A stretch of 33,582 bases of DNA from Candidatus Bathyarchaeota archaeon (GCA_005888735.1 VBBN01000008.1:1-33582), one strand, 5' to 3'. Positions 7,814 to 16,850 are shown, counted from the stretch's first letter. A program made the numbers and translations. The notes: a model not told the origin generated them from the letters alone.

Positions 7814-8120
7814 CTACATTGACCCTCCCCGACAGAACAGCGCCCGTGACACTCCTCTTTGAAAGGGTTTACTGACTACCTCCATACGCCTGAGTCTGCG
7901 ACCCGCCCTTTTCACAACTTCCAATTCTGATGTGTTGCCTCTATGGAGACAATTACCCTTGCCATGCCGCAGACCCTGAGCAAGACCCATGTCGAATCGA
8001 TCCTGCAACGATGGGCCGTAGTTCAAGGTGCTCGTGACACACCCACGCAGTCGTCTTGCGAGAAAATACAAGACTGAGGGCGCCTCGATGCACTAGCACA
8101 TAACAGGGCTCAGCGCGGGA

Positions 8121-8265
8121 ATGGGAACGGTGGAGGTCACCTACAATCCCGACACAGGGAAGCTAGACGTCTCCGTACATGATAATAGGCGCGGAAGCTG
8201 GGCGATTACCGCCTACAAAGACCTTGGAAGACCTTGAGCAAACGAAAGTAACGATACAAGGTTAG
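8121..8265 (+). pseudogene. small protein gene with probable frameshift
   Basis: ATG 8121 starts MGTVEVTYNPDTGKLDVSV, a convincing beta-hairpin-like sequence, and runs to a TGA at 8235-8237. Removing one base near 8220 would instead join it to TLEDLEQTKVTIQG ending at TAG 8263-8265, which also looks like real protein. I therefore read this as a protein of about 47 residues with a one-base frameshift, or a sequencing error. Family unknown. Confidence 0.3.
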
Positions 8266-8778
8266 AATTCGATAGGCAGACTGCTATTGAAGAACCCCTA
8301 CCTTCACGGGAATGTCACCAAAATGAAAATGATCCTTCCGGTGGGAAAAAGGAAGACGTGGAAGATGATGCTGCATCCAAGGGCATTGCCTCTTGGTTCC
8401 TAGAGCATGTACAGGGAGGATATTTGCAGGCAATTTCCTGTCCTTCCAGTGGCCCAACGGGAAGTACGAGCGATTCCAAGTACCAGCCTAGGTGAAAGGC
8501 ACCCTTCTTTCCAAATGCAGTGGAGAAATGGTGGCAGACTTCGATACTACTTGCACGGTAAACTAACCACCTTGACGCCTGAAGTGGAATATCCCAGAAA
8601 CACTGAAGGCCACAAGCAACAAATCTCTGAAATCGCTCAATGGAGCTTCTTACTAGCGAACCTGAAGTCGGTCGCGTTAGGCGGCCCTGACCTAGGAATG
8701 GCCTTTCTAACCGTTCTTGGAGTAGAGGATTCATCGACTAGACGACTACGAGATCGAGGGACGCTGTCTGGTCTTCGC
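8266..8778. other. stretch without a supportable gene
   Basis: Overlapping frames on both strands are open here, but none has the composition of its neighbours and none carries a motif I recognise. One plus-strand frame (8238-8495) continues, after a TGA, the frame of the broken small gene just upstream and is acidic and Ser-rich. The region probably contains decayed sequence and the 3' untranslated part of the leftward operon that begins at 12108. Confidence 0.4.
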
Positions 8779-9255
8779 TTATTCGAGCGGTTTGAATGCT
8801 AGGATGTCGTCGAGTGCTCCCGTACGGCTGAACTTGTCTTTCAATAGAGGATGCACTCTCATCCCCAACACTACCTGGTCAGAGCGGTCAACCTGCAGTC
8901 TGTGAATTATCCCCCCCTTGGCAGATTCGAACCTGACCAGAGCGACTATGGTTGGATGCTCAGCCTTTGAACCGTCTCGACTCCTATCTACTGCCGTGAA
9001 GCTTTGGACGTACCCTGGGTTATTAATTGGAAACATGTCCTTCATCTCTATGAAGCATTGAGGGCAGAATAGTCTAGCGGGAACGTAGGTGCTCTTACAC
9101 TTTGAACACTTGGCGGCTAGGAAGCGTCCGTTGTCCCTCAGTTCTCTACGGAATTCTTCACCTGCCACGCCAGCGGTGTAGTGATATTCTAGGGGTATGC
9201 TGTCGTTCCAGTGGCGTGCCTGAGATGACTGGCTCAGCTTCTCGAAGACTGGCAT
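8779..9255 (-). CDS. DUF35 Zn-ribbon/OB-fold protein, second copy
   Basis: The last gene of a four-gene operon encodes a 158-residue DUF35 protein: an N-terminal helix, a rubredoxin-like zinc ribbon with C50-x2-C53 and C64-x2-C67 (VPARLFCPQC), and an OB fold in the second half with strands such as PTIVALVRFE. DUF35 proteins bind thiolase-fold enzymes and shape their acyl-CoA entry, as in archaeal acetoacetyl-CoA thiolase/HMG-CoA synthase complexes and in steroid side-chain aldolases. It starts at ATG 9255, 3 bases after the stop of the other DUF35 gene. Having two DUF35 genes beside two thiolase-fold genes suggests paired heteromers. Confidence 0.87.
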   Translation of the reverse strand: MPVFEKLSQSSQARHWNDSIPLEYHYTAGVAGEEFRRELRDNGRFLAAKCSKCKSTYVPARLFCPQCFIEMKDMFPINNPGYVQSFTAVDRSRDGSKAEHPTIVALVRFESAKGGIIHRLQVDRSDQVVLGMRVHPLLKDKFSRTGALDDILAFKPLE

Positions 9256-9258
9256 CGC

Positions 9259-9783
9259 CTACACTCCCTCAAAAGGTTTGAAGTAGCGAATGTCCGTGAT
9301 GGCGCCCTGTCTCTCCTCGGCGGGCTTCCAGACAGCCTGGACCTTCATTCCAATAGTGACACGCGATGGTTCAACTTCGCTGAGGGTGTGGAGAATCCCC
9401 ATTCCCGGGCTCGCCTCGTCAATCTCTACAACGGCCACTAGAAGGGGCGACTTTAGCCTTCTTGCATCCGTCCCGACGTGCGAGATGGAGTATGTATTCA
9501 CTGTTCCCGTGTCCTTAACATAAACCCAGCTGTCAGTGGGGCGATAGCATCTTTCACAATACATTCTGGGCGGGACGAGAATCCTCTCGCACTGGTCGCA
9601 TTTCCTCCCGATCAAACGTCCCTCCTTCAACTCGTTTAGGAAGCGGCTAATTGCCACGCCCGCGGCCCAAGAATACTTGGGCTCAACCTTCTGGATGATT
9701 TCGAGATACTTGCTTGCCTTCAGGTCCTCGGGAGTTATCTCATGGCCCGGATAGCTCGTTATTTTCTGCGACAACTCTCTCAC
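9259..9783 (-). CDS. DUF35 Zn-ribbon/OB-fold protein, first copy
   Basis: This 174-residue DUF35 protein has the same plan as its downstream neighbour: a helical N-terminus, here about 12 residues longer, zinc ligands C62-x2-C65 and C76-x2-C79 (VPPRMYCERCY), then an OB fold containing TVNTYSISHVG and LLVAVVEIDEA. The start GTG 9783 directly abuts the TAG of the thiolase-fold gene, so the two are probably translated together. By analogy with known DUF35-thiolase complexes, it likely binds CoA thioester substrates at the interface. The two DUF35 copies are clearly diverged, which argues for distinct partners rather than a recent duplication. Confidence 0.88.
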   Translation of the reverse strand: MRELSQKITSYPGHEITPEDLKASKYLEIIQKVEPKYSWAAGVAISRFLNELKEGRLIGRKCDQCERILVPPRMYCERCYRPTDSWVYVKDTGTVNTYSISHVGTDARRLKSPLLVAVVEIDEASPGMGILHTLSEVEPSRVTIGMKVQAVWKPAEERQGAITDIRYFKPFEGV

Positions 9784-10944
9784 CTAAGACCTCATCACAG
9801 TTACAGTTCCAACCTGCATCAGGTCGCCCCAAGCCTGAGCCACAGCCGTGTGCGCATCCTTCTTCACCTGACGCTTCCCAGCCTCGCCTCTAAGCTGCCA
9901 GAAGCATTCGCACACTTTCATCATGCCAGCTGCCGCAATTGGATTTCCAACACCGAGCAATCCGCCGGATGGGCAGACAGGCATGTCCCCGTCTCTCTGG
10001 CTGACACCCTCAATCGCAAGCTTTGGAGCCTCCCCCTTTCCCGCAAGCTGTAATCCCTCGAGATGGTGCAGTTCTTTGTAGTCGAACGGGTCGTAGGGTT
10101 CCGCAATGTCAATCTCTTTCCGCGGATTCTTTATCCCAGCCATCTTGTAAGCCATCTTCGCCGCCTTCTCCACATATTCAGGATATGCGAGGTCCCTATT
10201 CGTCCAGTGAGTCGAGTCAAGAGTCCAGCCAACACCGTCCAGCCAGACAGGCTGGTCCGTCAGCTTCTTCGCAACCTTCTCAGACGCGAGTATGACCGCC
10301 GCGGCGCCGTCGCTCGGAGGGCTTACGTCGAGTCTTTTGACGGGTGAACAGATGGGTTCGGAACGCATCACATCATCAACCGTAATCTTCGCACCCAACT
10401 GAGCACACGGATGGTCAACCGCGTTGCCCTTGTTCTTCACCGCCACCTCGGCAATCTCCTCCTCCTTGATCCCATACTTGTGCATGTAACGCCTCATCTC
10501 CAAGGAAAAAATCCAGAGAAGCGTCGTCCCCAGTGGCCGTTCAAGAATCTGGTCGAAGATGCTCCAGAAAGCATACTGAGGATGAGGATGCAATGGCGAC
10601 ATCTTCTCCTCGGCGACACAGAGGCACGTGTCGTAGAGTCCGGAGGCAACGTTCCACCAGCCTGCGACTGGTGTGAAAACTCCTGTCCCTCCTCCAACGT
10701 AGACCCGTTGATACGGTTTGCCGATTCCGCCTGACCCGTCGATTAGATATTCGCCTTTCATGTGGACCCCGTCGAAAGCGTCAGGGGCCGAGCCCTCTAC
10801 AACGGATTCAATGTCTTTGAGTGTTAGTCCTGCAGCGTCGAGGGCCATTTTCGCAGCCTCAAACGACAACTCCTTTCCCGTCTCAAGCATGCGCCTGCGG
10901 AACAGAGTCATGCCTGCGCCAATGATTGCGACGCGACGCCTCAT
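9784..10944 (-). CDS. thiolase-fold protein lacking the nucleophilic Cys (B subunit)
   Basis: The 386-residue protein has the SCP2/archaeal thiolase layout, from MRRRVAIIGAGMTLF to the C-terminal strand VGTVTVM. It starts at ATG 10944, with GGAGGCG upstream. By hand alignment to the NNNCATG motif, the nucleophilic Cys falls on Gly85 (VGGGTGVF). The usual Gly-His-Pro is GNP (N334), the HDCF-type motif reads DPFDY, and no C-terminal Cys-Gly pair is seen. It therefore probably does not perform a classical thiolysis. Cys-less thiolase-fold proteins paired with DUF35 include the Ltp2 retro-aldolases; a structural subunit role is also possible. It lies 12 bp after its partner gene. Confidence 0.85.
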   Translation of the reverse strand: MRRRVAIIGAGMTLFRRRMLETGKELSFEAAKMALDAAGLTLKDIESVVEGSAPDAFDGVHMKGEYLIDGSGGIGKPYQRVYVGGGTGVFTPVAGWWNVASGLYDTCLCVAEEKMSPLHPHPQYAFWSIFDQILERPLGTTLLWIFSLEMRRYMHKYGIKEEEIAEVAVKNKGNAVDHPCAQLGAKITVDDVMRSEPICSPVKRLDVSPPSDGAAAVILASEKVAKKLTDQPVWLDGVGWTLDSTHWTNRDLAYPEYVEKAAKMAYKMAGIKNPRKEIDIAEPYDPFDYKELHHLEGLQLAGKGEAPKLAIEGVSQRDGDMPVCPSGGLLGVGNPIAAAGMMKVCECFWQLRGEAGKRQVKKDAHTAVAQAWGDLMQVGTVTVMRS

Positions 10945-10956
10945 CCCTGTCGCCTC

Positions 10957-12108
10957 CTAGTTCCCCAACACTGCGACCGCGCCTGTCGCCGTGGGTATTC
11001 CTCTCCAGCTCTGGACCACTGCTTTTCGCGCGCCCGGAATCTGCAATTGTCCCGCTTGGCCTCGCAACTGTAAGATTGCCTCTAGTAGTCGATGGAGTCC
11101 AGTTGCTTCCAGGAGGTGCCCAACCCCGAGGGACCCACCTGACGCGTTAACCGGAAGTTTTCCGTTCCGGTCGAAGCTTCCTGAGTCGACCATCCTTCCA
11201 GCTTTTCCCTTTGCTGCAAGCTTGAGTGCTTCCAAGTGTTGGAGTTCCTTGTAGGAGTAAGTATCGTCCACTTCCGCAAGGTCGAATGCGCTTACTGGGG
11301 CTCTGACGTCAGCCATCTTGTATGCTCTCGCCGCCGCTTGCTCGGCATAGGCGGCTGTGGCAAGGTCGCGGTCTTCTATAACGGGCGTGTCCGAACTCCA
11401 CCCTATTCCCCTGACCCACACAGTGTGGTCGCCTAGTTTTTTCGCCTTCTCGGCGGAGGCGAGAACCATGACGATGCTCCCGTCAATCACCTTGCTCGAC
11501 TCCAGTTCTGTGAGTGGAGCCGCCGCGTTTGGCGAGGCGAGGACGGTTTCGCGGCTCAGGTTCGTCCCATAAACCCCGCGAGTATTCGACAACGCGTTCT
11601 TCTTGTTCTTCACGGCCACATCCGCGCAATACTCTCGTTTCGTTCCAGAATCTTTCAAGTAGCGAGTCATCTCCAGCCCTGCGAGAAAACGTGGGTCCAC
11701 GTCCAAGTGGCGGTTGTAGACAGGGTCGAAGCCGAAGCTCATTATCTCGTTCGGGTTAACAACATCAGATGCCTTGCTGTGGGACTCGACAACGGCAACA
11801 TCCGCCAGCCCAGAAGCAATGTGCATGCAAGCTGTAGCAACGCCAACAAGCCCATCAGACGAAACGGTGCAGAGAGGCCGTAGCACTGCCCCCAACTGGT
11901 CGGGCATGTACTCGTCGGTGATGCTAATTCCCTCCCAGAAATCCTCTGTGCAACAGATGAAGCTCTGAACGTCCTTGCGGGGGTCTATTCCCGCGTCTGC
12001 GTAGGCCCGGCTTGCCGCTTCGAACATCAATTCTCGCGTTGAAAGCCCCGGGGTCATAGTGTCGAACCCGGCATAACCAACCCCGACGATTCCGATCTTG
12101 AAAGGCAA
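10957..12108 (-). CDS. thiolase-fold protein with Ser at the Cys position (A subunit)
   Basis: This 383-residue thiolase-fold protein is the first gene of the operon and starts at TTG 12108. By hand alignment the nucleophile position is Ser83 in TVSSDGLVGVA; a Cys lies three residues earlier but out of register. Unlike its partner it keeps the C-terminal His, in GVGHLLEATG (H331). The motif equivalent to HDCF reads DDTYSYKELQHLE. The two thiolase-fold proteins are clearly related but strongly diverged, which fits a heteromer with one modified active site. The natural reaction is unknown: candidates are C-C bond lysis (retro-aldol) or condensation on CoA thioesters. A TATA box lies at 12142-12148. 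Confidence 0.85.
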   Translation of the reverse strand: MPFKIGIVGVGYAGFDTMTPGLSTRELMFEAASRAYADAGIDPRKDVQSFICCTEDFWEGISITDEYMPDQLGAVLRPLCTVSSDGLVGVATACMHIASGLADVAVVESHSKASDVVNPNEIMSFGFDPVYNRHLDVDPRFLAGLEMTRYLKDSGTKREYCADVAVKNKKNALSNTRGVYGTNLSRETVLASPNAAAPLTELESSKVIDGSIVMVLASAEKAKKLGDHTVWVRGIGWSSDTPVIEDRDLATAAYAEQAAARAYKMADVRAPVSAFDLAEVDDTYSYKELQHLEALKLAAKGKAGRMVDSGSFDRNGKLPVNASGGSLGVGHLLEATGLHRLLEAILQLRGQAGQLQIPGARKAVVQSWRGIPTATGAVAVLGN

Positions 12109-12141
12109 GAGCTAGCCACCGGACCGCGGGAAAACTGTTCA

Positions 12142-12148
12142 CTATAAG
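12142..12148 (-). promoter_or_regulatory. TATA box of the thiolase-fold/DUF35 operon
   Basis: Read on the minus strand, CTTATAG at 12148-12142 lies 34-40 bp upstream of the TTG start at 12108. Transcription would begin near 12118, giving a leader of about 10 bases. All four downstream genes are separated by 12 bases or less, so this is likely the only promoter of the operon. Confidence 0.5.
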
Positions 12149-12269
12149 ACTTCCGCGAAAACACAGGATTTAGACAGTGCGAAGGCCTGACGCGGCTCTT
12201 CCTTGCCTAGGTACCCGACTGTGAAGCACTCTCTGCGGCAGTTGATAAGGAACGGTGAAAGGGAGGGGA

Positions 12270-13763
12270 TCAGACGATTTCCGTCAAGGATAGCCTAGGA
12301 TAGCCTCGTTCAAACCCGAATCTTACGCCGTGAACGTTAGTAATCGGCTTGACTCCGTAGATGAGTAGTGATCCGTTGACCGTTTGCATCTTCAAATGGT
12401 AGTCGACAGCTCTCAGAAGTTCCTCTCTTAGGTTGGTCGGTCGCGAAATTACTCCTACACTGAGTGCTCCTGAATCCCGCATTCCCGCCCCTAATTCGGC
12501 AAGGCCGGGAAGCATTAGGTTTTCGCCGTAAAGCTGTGCTGCCTTGTCAAAATCGTATTTCATCACTCTAGCTGAGGAGATAGCTCCGAGTTCGTTCCAT
12601 GCACTATTGAACACTGCTAAGTCCTCTTGAAACTTCCCTGTAAGCTTCACCCTCCATTTTTCGTCGGGAAGAGACTGGTTGAACTCTGCGATGCGAACTC
12701 TCTCCTTCAGCACTGATTCTCCGACGTACGCTTTTAGAGACTCAGCGACGTTTTGCGAGCTGAATATGCTGTAGGGAATGATGAAGGCGGTCCCTCCCTG
12801 ATTGATGAAATTGGCTGCCATGATGTCGAGGAGAAGCTTCACTGAGTGCGGTGAGACGGTGCTATTGACATCTAAGAGAAGGGTAGAACCTTTCCTGATT
12901 CCGCTGTCCAACAACGCGTCAAGGTCGGGACTGCCGGTCGAATAGGAGTCCTCTGTATTGCGAACCGGGCTCAGAAGTCTTGGAATCGCGGACCCGTTAT
13001 GGCCAAAGTGGAATTCGACCCTTGGCAAGAGGGTGAACTTACCCGCATCAAGCGAGAACAGCGCCCCCTGCGTCTGGAGCCTAAACCCGCGAAGCTTGTT
13101 CACTACTACGCCTCTCACGGTCCTACCTTCTAGGCGTGATAATGACAGCGTGACGATGCCATCTACAAGATAGTCGAGTTGTGGAGAATCCTCGCTTTCG
13201 CTTACAATTACCGCGCTCAGCTTGCTCTCGTCCAACTCAAGGAAAACCGCCGACCCCAGCGCGCGTCTTTCCTCCTCGGTCGCGTTCGCTACTGCCCCCT
13301 CCCAACTGTCTATGACGATAATGCCTCTTTGTCTAGCCCGTTTCAATGCGAGAATTCTTTCGACAATATTTGCCGCTCCCGCCCTAAGGGCATCTCCGTC
13401 TCCTCGCGTCCGGTTGCTCGGTGACTCCTTCCCAGACATGGAGTCGATGACTTCACGGACCCCAGGGAAGTGTCGCCGTAGCTTGGTGGGCGAGACCCGG
13501 CTTGATACGTACACCTTGTTGGCAGAAATAGTGTGAGAACCGATACGGGTTCCTTTCATCTCGTTAAGAAGCTCAAGGGCGAGAGTTGTTTTTCCAGTGC
13601 CCGGGGCTCCTTGAATAAGGAGAACGTTCCCGGGCGATTCAAGGAATCTCGACATCAGACCCACCAAGTCGCCCCGTCTAGCCTGCTCGACACTCGTCCC
13701 CTCGACTTCAACCGGCTGTTCTACGACCGTTTCGTCCTCGTTGGAGTTATCCTCGGCCATCAT
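12270..13763 (-). CDS. KaiC/RAD55/GvpD-like P-loop ATPase, 497 aa
   Basis: The protein has an acidic N-terminal tail, then a RecA-type ATPase domain with Walker A GAPGTGKTT (residues 52-60) and Walker B GIIVIDSW (D152). A second half (about 270-497) begins with the KaiC-like phrase STGSPDLDALLDSGIRKG but has DVNSTVSPHS where the P-loop should be, so it cannot bind ATP in the usual way. One active and one degenerate lobe is typical of KaiC-related archaeal regulators, including the GvpD group. It starts at ATG 13763, with a second ATG next to it. Cytosolic; a regulatory or signalling ATPase role is likely, but the partner is unknown. Confidence 0.8.
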   Translation of the reverse strand: MMAEDNSNEDETVVEQPVEVEGTSVEQARRGDLVGLMSRFLESPGNVLLIQGAPGTGKTTLALELLNEMKGTRIGSHTISANKVYVSSRVSPTKLRRHFPGVREVIDSMSGKESPSNRTRGDGDALRAGAANIVERILALKRARQRGIIVIDSWEGAVANATEEERRALGSAVFLELDESKLSAVIVSESEDSPQLDYLVDGIVTLSLSRLEGRTVRGVVVNKLRGFRLQTQGALFSLDAGKFTLLPRVEFHFGHNGSAIPRLLSPVRNTEDSYSTGSPDLDALLDSGIRKGSTLLLDVNSTVSPHSVKLLLDIMAANFINQGGTAFIIPYSIFSSQNVAESLKAYVGESVLKERVRIAEFNQSLPDEKWRVKLTGKFQEDLAVFNSAWNELGAISSARVMKYDFDKAAQLYGENLMLPGLAELGAGMRDSGALSVGVISRPTNLREELLRAVDYHLKMQTVNGSLLIYGVKPITNVHGVRFGFERGYPRLSLTEIV

Positions 13764-13948
13764 GATATTCTCGGGCTAAGAGCCTCTTCCTTCCCAGTCA
13801 AGGGCAGTGTGTAACCCAACAAGGCATTTCAGGGTTGAACCTAACCTAGCACTTGGCACGGCTGGAATGTGTCGAGTGTCGAGAGGATTATCAGCGCGAC
13901 AGCGGGAACCACAGATATGACTACTCCAGAGCGCTGAGGAGCTGATGG

Positions 13949-15508
13949 TTAGAAGACGACCCCGGGTGTTAGAGCCCAAATGACCTTAGTTGGCCTTAGC
14001 CGTGCGCAGTTCATCACAGCGGGGGGAGGCGGAGAAGGTGCAAGGCGTGCTATACGAATCCTCTCCCGTCGAACCGAAAGGCCCGTGACTAGGACAGCGA
14101 TTGTTATTGACAGTAAGACTATGATTCCCAAGTCTGTGATTCCGAAAGCCTTCACTGTTAACAAGCTCGACTGAGTGATGTTCTGACGCAGTGACACGGG
14201 GACTCCGTAGGGCACTGTGATGTGGAACAGGTACGACGCAGCTGGAAACTGAGTTAGACTTGCCTCTCCTGACGAGTCTACTCTCACAGACGCATTCAAG
14301 CTGTCAGGGAGATAAGTGAGGACCGATGCTCCTCTTAGAGGGAGCCCGGAAATTATTCCGATGACTTTCAAGGTCACGGAAAACACGTTGGCGTGAAACG
14401 TCACGTCAGTTGGCCCTGGGACAGAGACAGAACCGGGAGTCGCTACGTTAACGGAGTGCCAAACTACCCTGTCAACAGCCCAGCTTCCAGAGTCAATCCG
14501 CTGGCTGCTGTAGCTTGTGTAGTAGATTCTATTCCCGGCCGCATATCGAAGCGAGACCCATGACGGGGTGAAAGGGGAACTCTGATTGTCTAGAAAGACG
14601 AAGCTAATCGTGTAGGGCGGGGTACTCGTTGGCCATAATAGTGCGCCGGGATACTGGGACGGTATTGTGTTCGGGGGCTGCGGTAAGTAGCTGCCGACTA
14701 GGAAGTCGTTGTCTTGGCCCTCGACCTCTACGACCCAGTAGGGATTTGGTGGCGGGACGGGTGGCGGATTCGAACTTGCGGGTGGTTTCCCATAGTATAG
14801 GAAGGTTCCAGCCGATTCAACGGGCTGCCACCCACTCACCGGTGTTCTGAAACTGAGATCCTTGAACTCGGCGGGTCCTAAGATGTCTGTGTTTGTTGTG
14901 GCCTGCGCGACCTCTGCGATCGCTGCAGGGGCCCAGCTGCCGGAGTTGGTGGCGCCGAGATCCGGGGATGAGCCCAGTTGTCGGCCGTCCATGTAGAATG
15001 ACCAGACGCCGTTTCCGGTGTGAGCCATTGTGTAGGTGTGCCATGAGCCTATTGGACCAGCCGAGCCCTCCAGGCCGATTACCGGGTCGCAGCAGGTTGA
15101 GTTGTTAGCGGGAAAGTACTCGTAGAACCAGGCGCAGCAGTAAGGCTGATCGGTTGTTGATACTTCGTTCAGGTAGCCGACTTGAATGAAGGCTCCGTTG
15201 GAAATGTAGCCTCCCACCCAGTAGGAGTGGGCATCATTGTTTACCTTGTCGAACACGGTTCTGATTGTCACGTTTGCGGCTGTGTAGTCGGAGCTTGCGC
15301 TGAGCCCCGAACTGTAGCCCATCGCCCCGGTCTGGAACCAGTAATGGTCCACGGGTGTCGATGTAGCGGCGGCCCCGTAAGGTCCCTCAGGGATGAGAAC
15401 AGGTTTCCCCCCTCTTGTAAGAACAGTTTGGCTGAACAGTTCGACTAGTGGAAACGCTTCCAGAATCATGAGCGCGCAGAGGATAGCGGCTCCAATTCTC
15501 ACATTCAC
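13949..15508 (-). CDS. secreted, membrane-anchored large surface protein, 519 aa
   Basis: A Sec-type signal peptide is visible at residues 1-27 (IGAAILCALMILEAFPLVELF). It is followed by a lectin/laminin-G-like beta-sandwich region (about 35-220: SYWVGGYISNGAFIQVGY, WHTYTMAHTGNGVWSFYMDG), a Pro-rich linker near 245-255, more beta domains, and a C-terminal membrane helix (about 460-478, GIIVLLSITIAVLVTGL) before a 40-residue basic tail containing PPPP. The topology is outside-in, with only the tail in the cytosol. It may bind carbohydrate or act in cell-surface adhesion. The start is GTG 15508; GTG 15502 is an alternative. A TATA-like TAATTATC lies about 25 bp upstream. Confidence 0.75.
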   Translation of the reverse strand: MNVRIGAAILCALMILEAFPLVELFSQTVLTRGGKPVLIPEGPYGAAATSTPVDHYWFQTGAMGYSSGLSASSDYTAANVTIRTVFDKVNNDAHSYWVGGYISNGAFIQVGYLNEVSTTDQPYCCAWFYEYFPANNSTCCDPVIGLEGSAGPIGSWHTYTMAHTGNGVWSFYMDGRQLGSSPDLGATNSGSWAPAAIAEVAQATTNTDILGPAEFKDLSFRTPVSGWQPVESAGTFLYYGKPPASSNPPPVPPPNPYWVVEVEGQDNDFLVGSYLPQPPNTIPSQYPGALLWPTSTPPYTISFVFLDNQSSPFTPSWVSLRYAAGNRIYYTSYSSQRIDSGSWAVDRVVWHSVNVATPGSVSVPGPTDVTFHANVFSVTLKVIGIISGLPLRGASVLTYLPDSLNASVRVDSSGEASLTQFPAASYLFHITVPYGVPVSLRQNITQSSLLTVKAFGITDLGIIVLLSITIAVLVTGLSVRRERIRIARLAPSPPPPAVMNCARLRPTKVIWALTPGVVF

Positions 15509-15631
15509 TGTCTTTCAGCCGCGTTGATAATTACTCATGGAGGGTTCTGATTTTAGCAGTATGAAACCGTTGTGGACAGAACTCGCGCGCAGCCTCGAGA
15601 GAGGGCAATGGACTCGGCGAGCAAGGTCAAG

Positions 15632-15639
15632 CTATAAAC
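15632..15639 (+). promoter_or_regulatory. TATA box of the acyl-CoA dehydrogenase gene
   Basis: CTATAAAC at 15632-15639 lies 33-40 bp upstream of ATG 15672, giving a predicted start of transcription near 15662. The same 163-bp intergenic region also serves the divergent surface-protein gene. Confidence 0.55.
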
Positions 15640-15671
15640 CGAGCTAGAGTCTTCAACGGGTCCCAAGAGGC

Positions 15672-16850
15672 ATGCACGATTTGGGTTTCTTCCGGCCGGA
15701 GCAAAAAGAAGTTATTCAGATGATGTACGGGTCGGACGCTGAAGAATACCTTCTGCTCCTCGAATCGCTAGGCGATTTCATGGAGAAGGAGGTTGAACCC
15801 GCAGCGCGTGAGGTCGACCTCAAGGCCGAGTTTCCCAAGGAAAGCATGGTCAAACTATTCCAGCAAGGCTTCACTAGCATAAGTTTTCCGAAGGACTATG
15901 GGGGCCTCGAGCTACCATGGCCTGTTTACGTTGCCGCGATGGAAATGTGTGGAAAAGCGTGCGCTAGCACAGCCCTCTCGCTGGCAATCCACGGGACATG
16001 CTGTGAAGGTTTCAGACAGTTCGCCAGCCCTGCCCTGAAGAAGAAATACCTCCCAGACCTAGTCTCAGGAAGAAAACTTGCCGGTTTCTCCCTGACCGAG
16101 CCGGGAGCTGGTTCTGATGCCCGCAACCTTCGAACCAGCGCGAAGCTAGATGGGAACACATGGCTCGTCAACGGAACCAAAATGTTCACCACAAACGGCG
16201 GGTACTGCGAAGTCTATTTCGTATTCGCAAAGACGCCCAAAGGTCCTAGCGCGTTCATCGTGGACGGCGACCAGGCCAAGTCGAGCAGGCACATCGAGAA
16301 GCTAGGTGTACGTGGCTCGGTCACGTCTGAGGTTGTGTTCGAGAACGCGCGGGTTCCCAGAGAGAACCTTGTCGGGGTCGAGGGTGAAGGGCTTGAGTAT
16401 GCAAAGAAGATGCTGTATGGGGGCAGAGTGACAGTTGCGGCTCTCACCGTCGGAATTGCCCAGGCCGCATTCGACAAAGCGGTCAAGTACAGCAAACAGC
16501 GCACTGCCTTCGGCAAACCAATCTCTGATTTCGAAATGATCAAGGCGAAGCTAGCAGACATGCTGACGGGAATTAACGCGTCCCGTCTAATGGCCTACCG
16601 CGCAGCGAGGCTGAAAGACCTAGGGAAACCGTTCGAGTCCGAAGCAGCCCAGGCCAAGCTGTTCGCGACCGAGAGCGGACTGAAAGTCTGTGACGAGGCC
16701 ATTCAAATTCACGGGGGTTACGGATATGCTGACGAGTTTGATGTTCATCGACACTGGAGAGATGCTCGGCTGATGACGATAGGAGAGGGAACATCGGAGA
16801 TTATGCGGTTGCTGGTGTCGAAGAACATTCTCGGCGAAGACGATTCCTAG
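15672..16850 (+). CDS. acyl-CoA dehydrogenase
   Basis: This 392-residue protein is a standard FAD-dependent acyl-CoA dehydrogenase, oxidising acyl-CoA to enoyl-CoA in the cytosol and passing electrons to an ETF-like carrier. The FAD/substrate signature FSLTEPGAGSDA is at 139-150, the second signature includes QIHGGYGYADEFDVHRHWRD, and the catalytic base is E372 in IGEGTSEIMRL, the short/branched-chain position. Length is normal. ATG 15672 follows a TATA box and gives a short N-terminal extension before the conserved first helix; ATG 15720 is an alternative. Lying next to the thiolase-fold/DUF35 operon, it may supply the same acyl-CoA pathway. Chain-length preference cannot be read. Confidence 0.95.
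   Translation: MHDLGFFRPEQKEVIQMMYGSDAEEYLLLLESLGDFMEKEVEPAAREVDLKAEFPKESMVKLFQQGFTSISFPKDYGGLELPWPVYVAAMEMCGKACASTALSLAIHGTCCEGFRQFASPALKKKYLPDLVSGRKLAGFSLTEPGAGSDARNLRTSAKLDGNTWLVNGTKMFTTNGGYCEVYFVFAKTPKGPSAFIVDGDQAKSSRHIEKLGVRGSVTSEVVFENARVPRENLVGVEGEGLEYAKKMLYGGRVTVAALTVGIAQAAFDKAVKYSKQRTAFGKPISDFEMIKAKLADMLTGINASRLMAYRAARLKDLGKPFESEAAQAKLFATESGLKVCDEAIQIHGGYGYADEFDVHRHWRDARLMTIGEGTSEIMRLLVSKNILGEDDS

Noticed and set aside
7814-8071. 85-residue minus-strand frame ending against the GNAT start
   Set aside because: Arg-rich composition typical of a shadow frame, no motif, no ribosome site.
4311-8495. Stop-codon recoding suggested by in-frame TGA codons in short frames
   Set aside because: The large genes end normally and none of the short frames is proven; mutation or chance explains them.
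8315-8802. Overlapping long frames on both strands
   Set aside because: They oppose each other, neither shows a motif or consistent composition, and the plus-strand one enters the end of a DUF35 gene.
14758-14775. tRNA-like T-arm GGATTCGAACTTG
   Set aside because: It lies within the secreted-protein gene and no acceptor or anticodon stem surrounds it.
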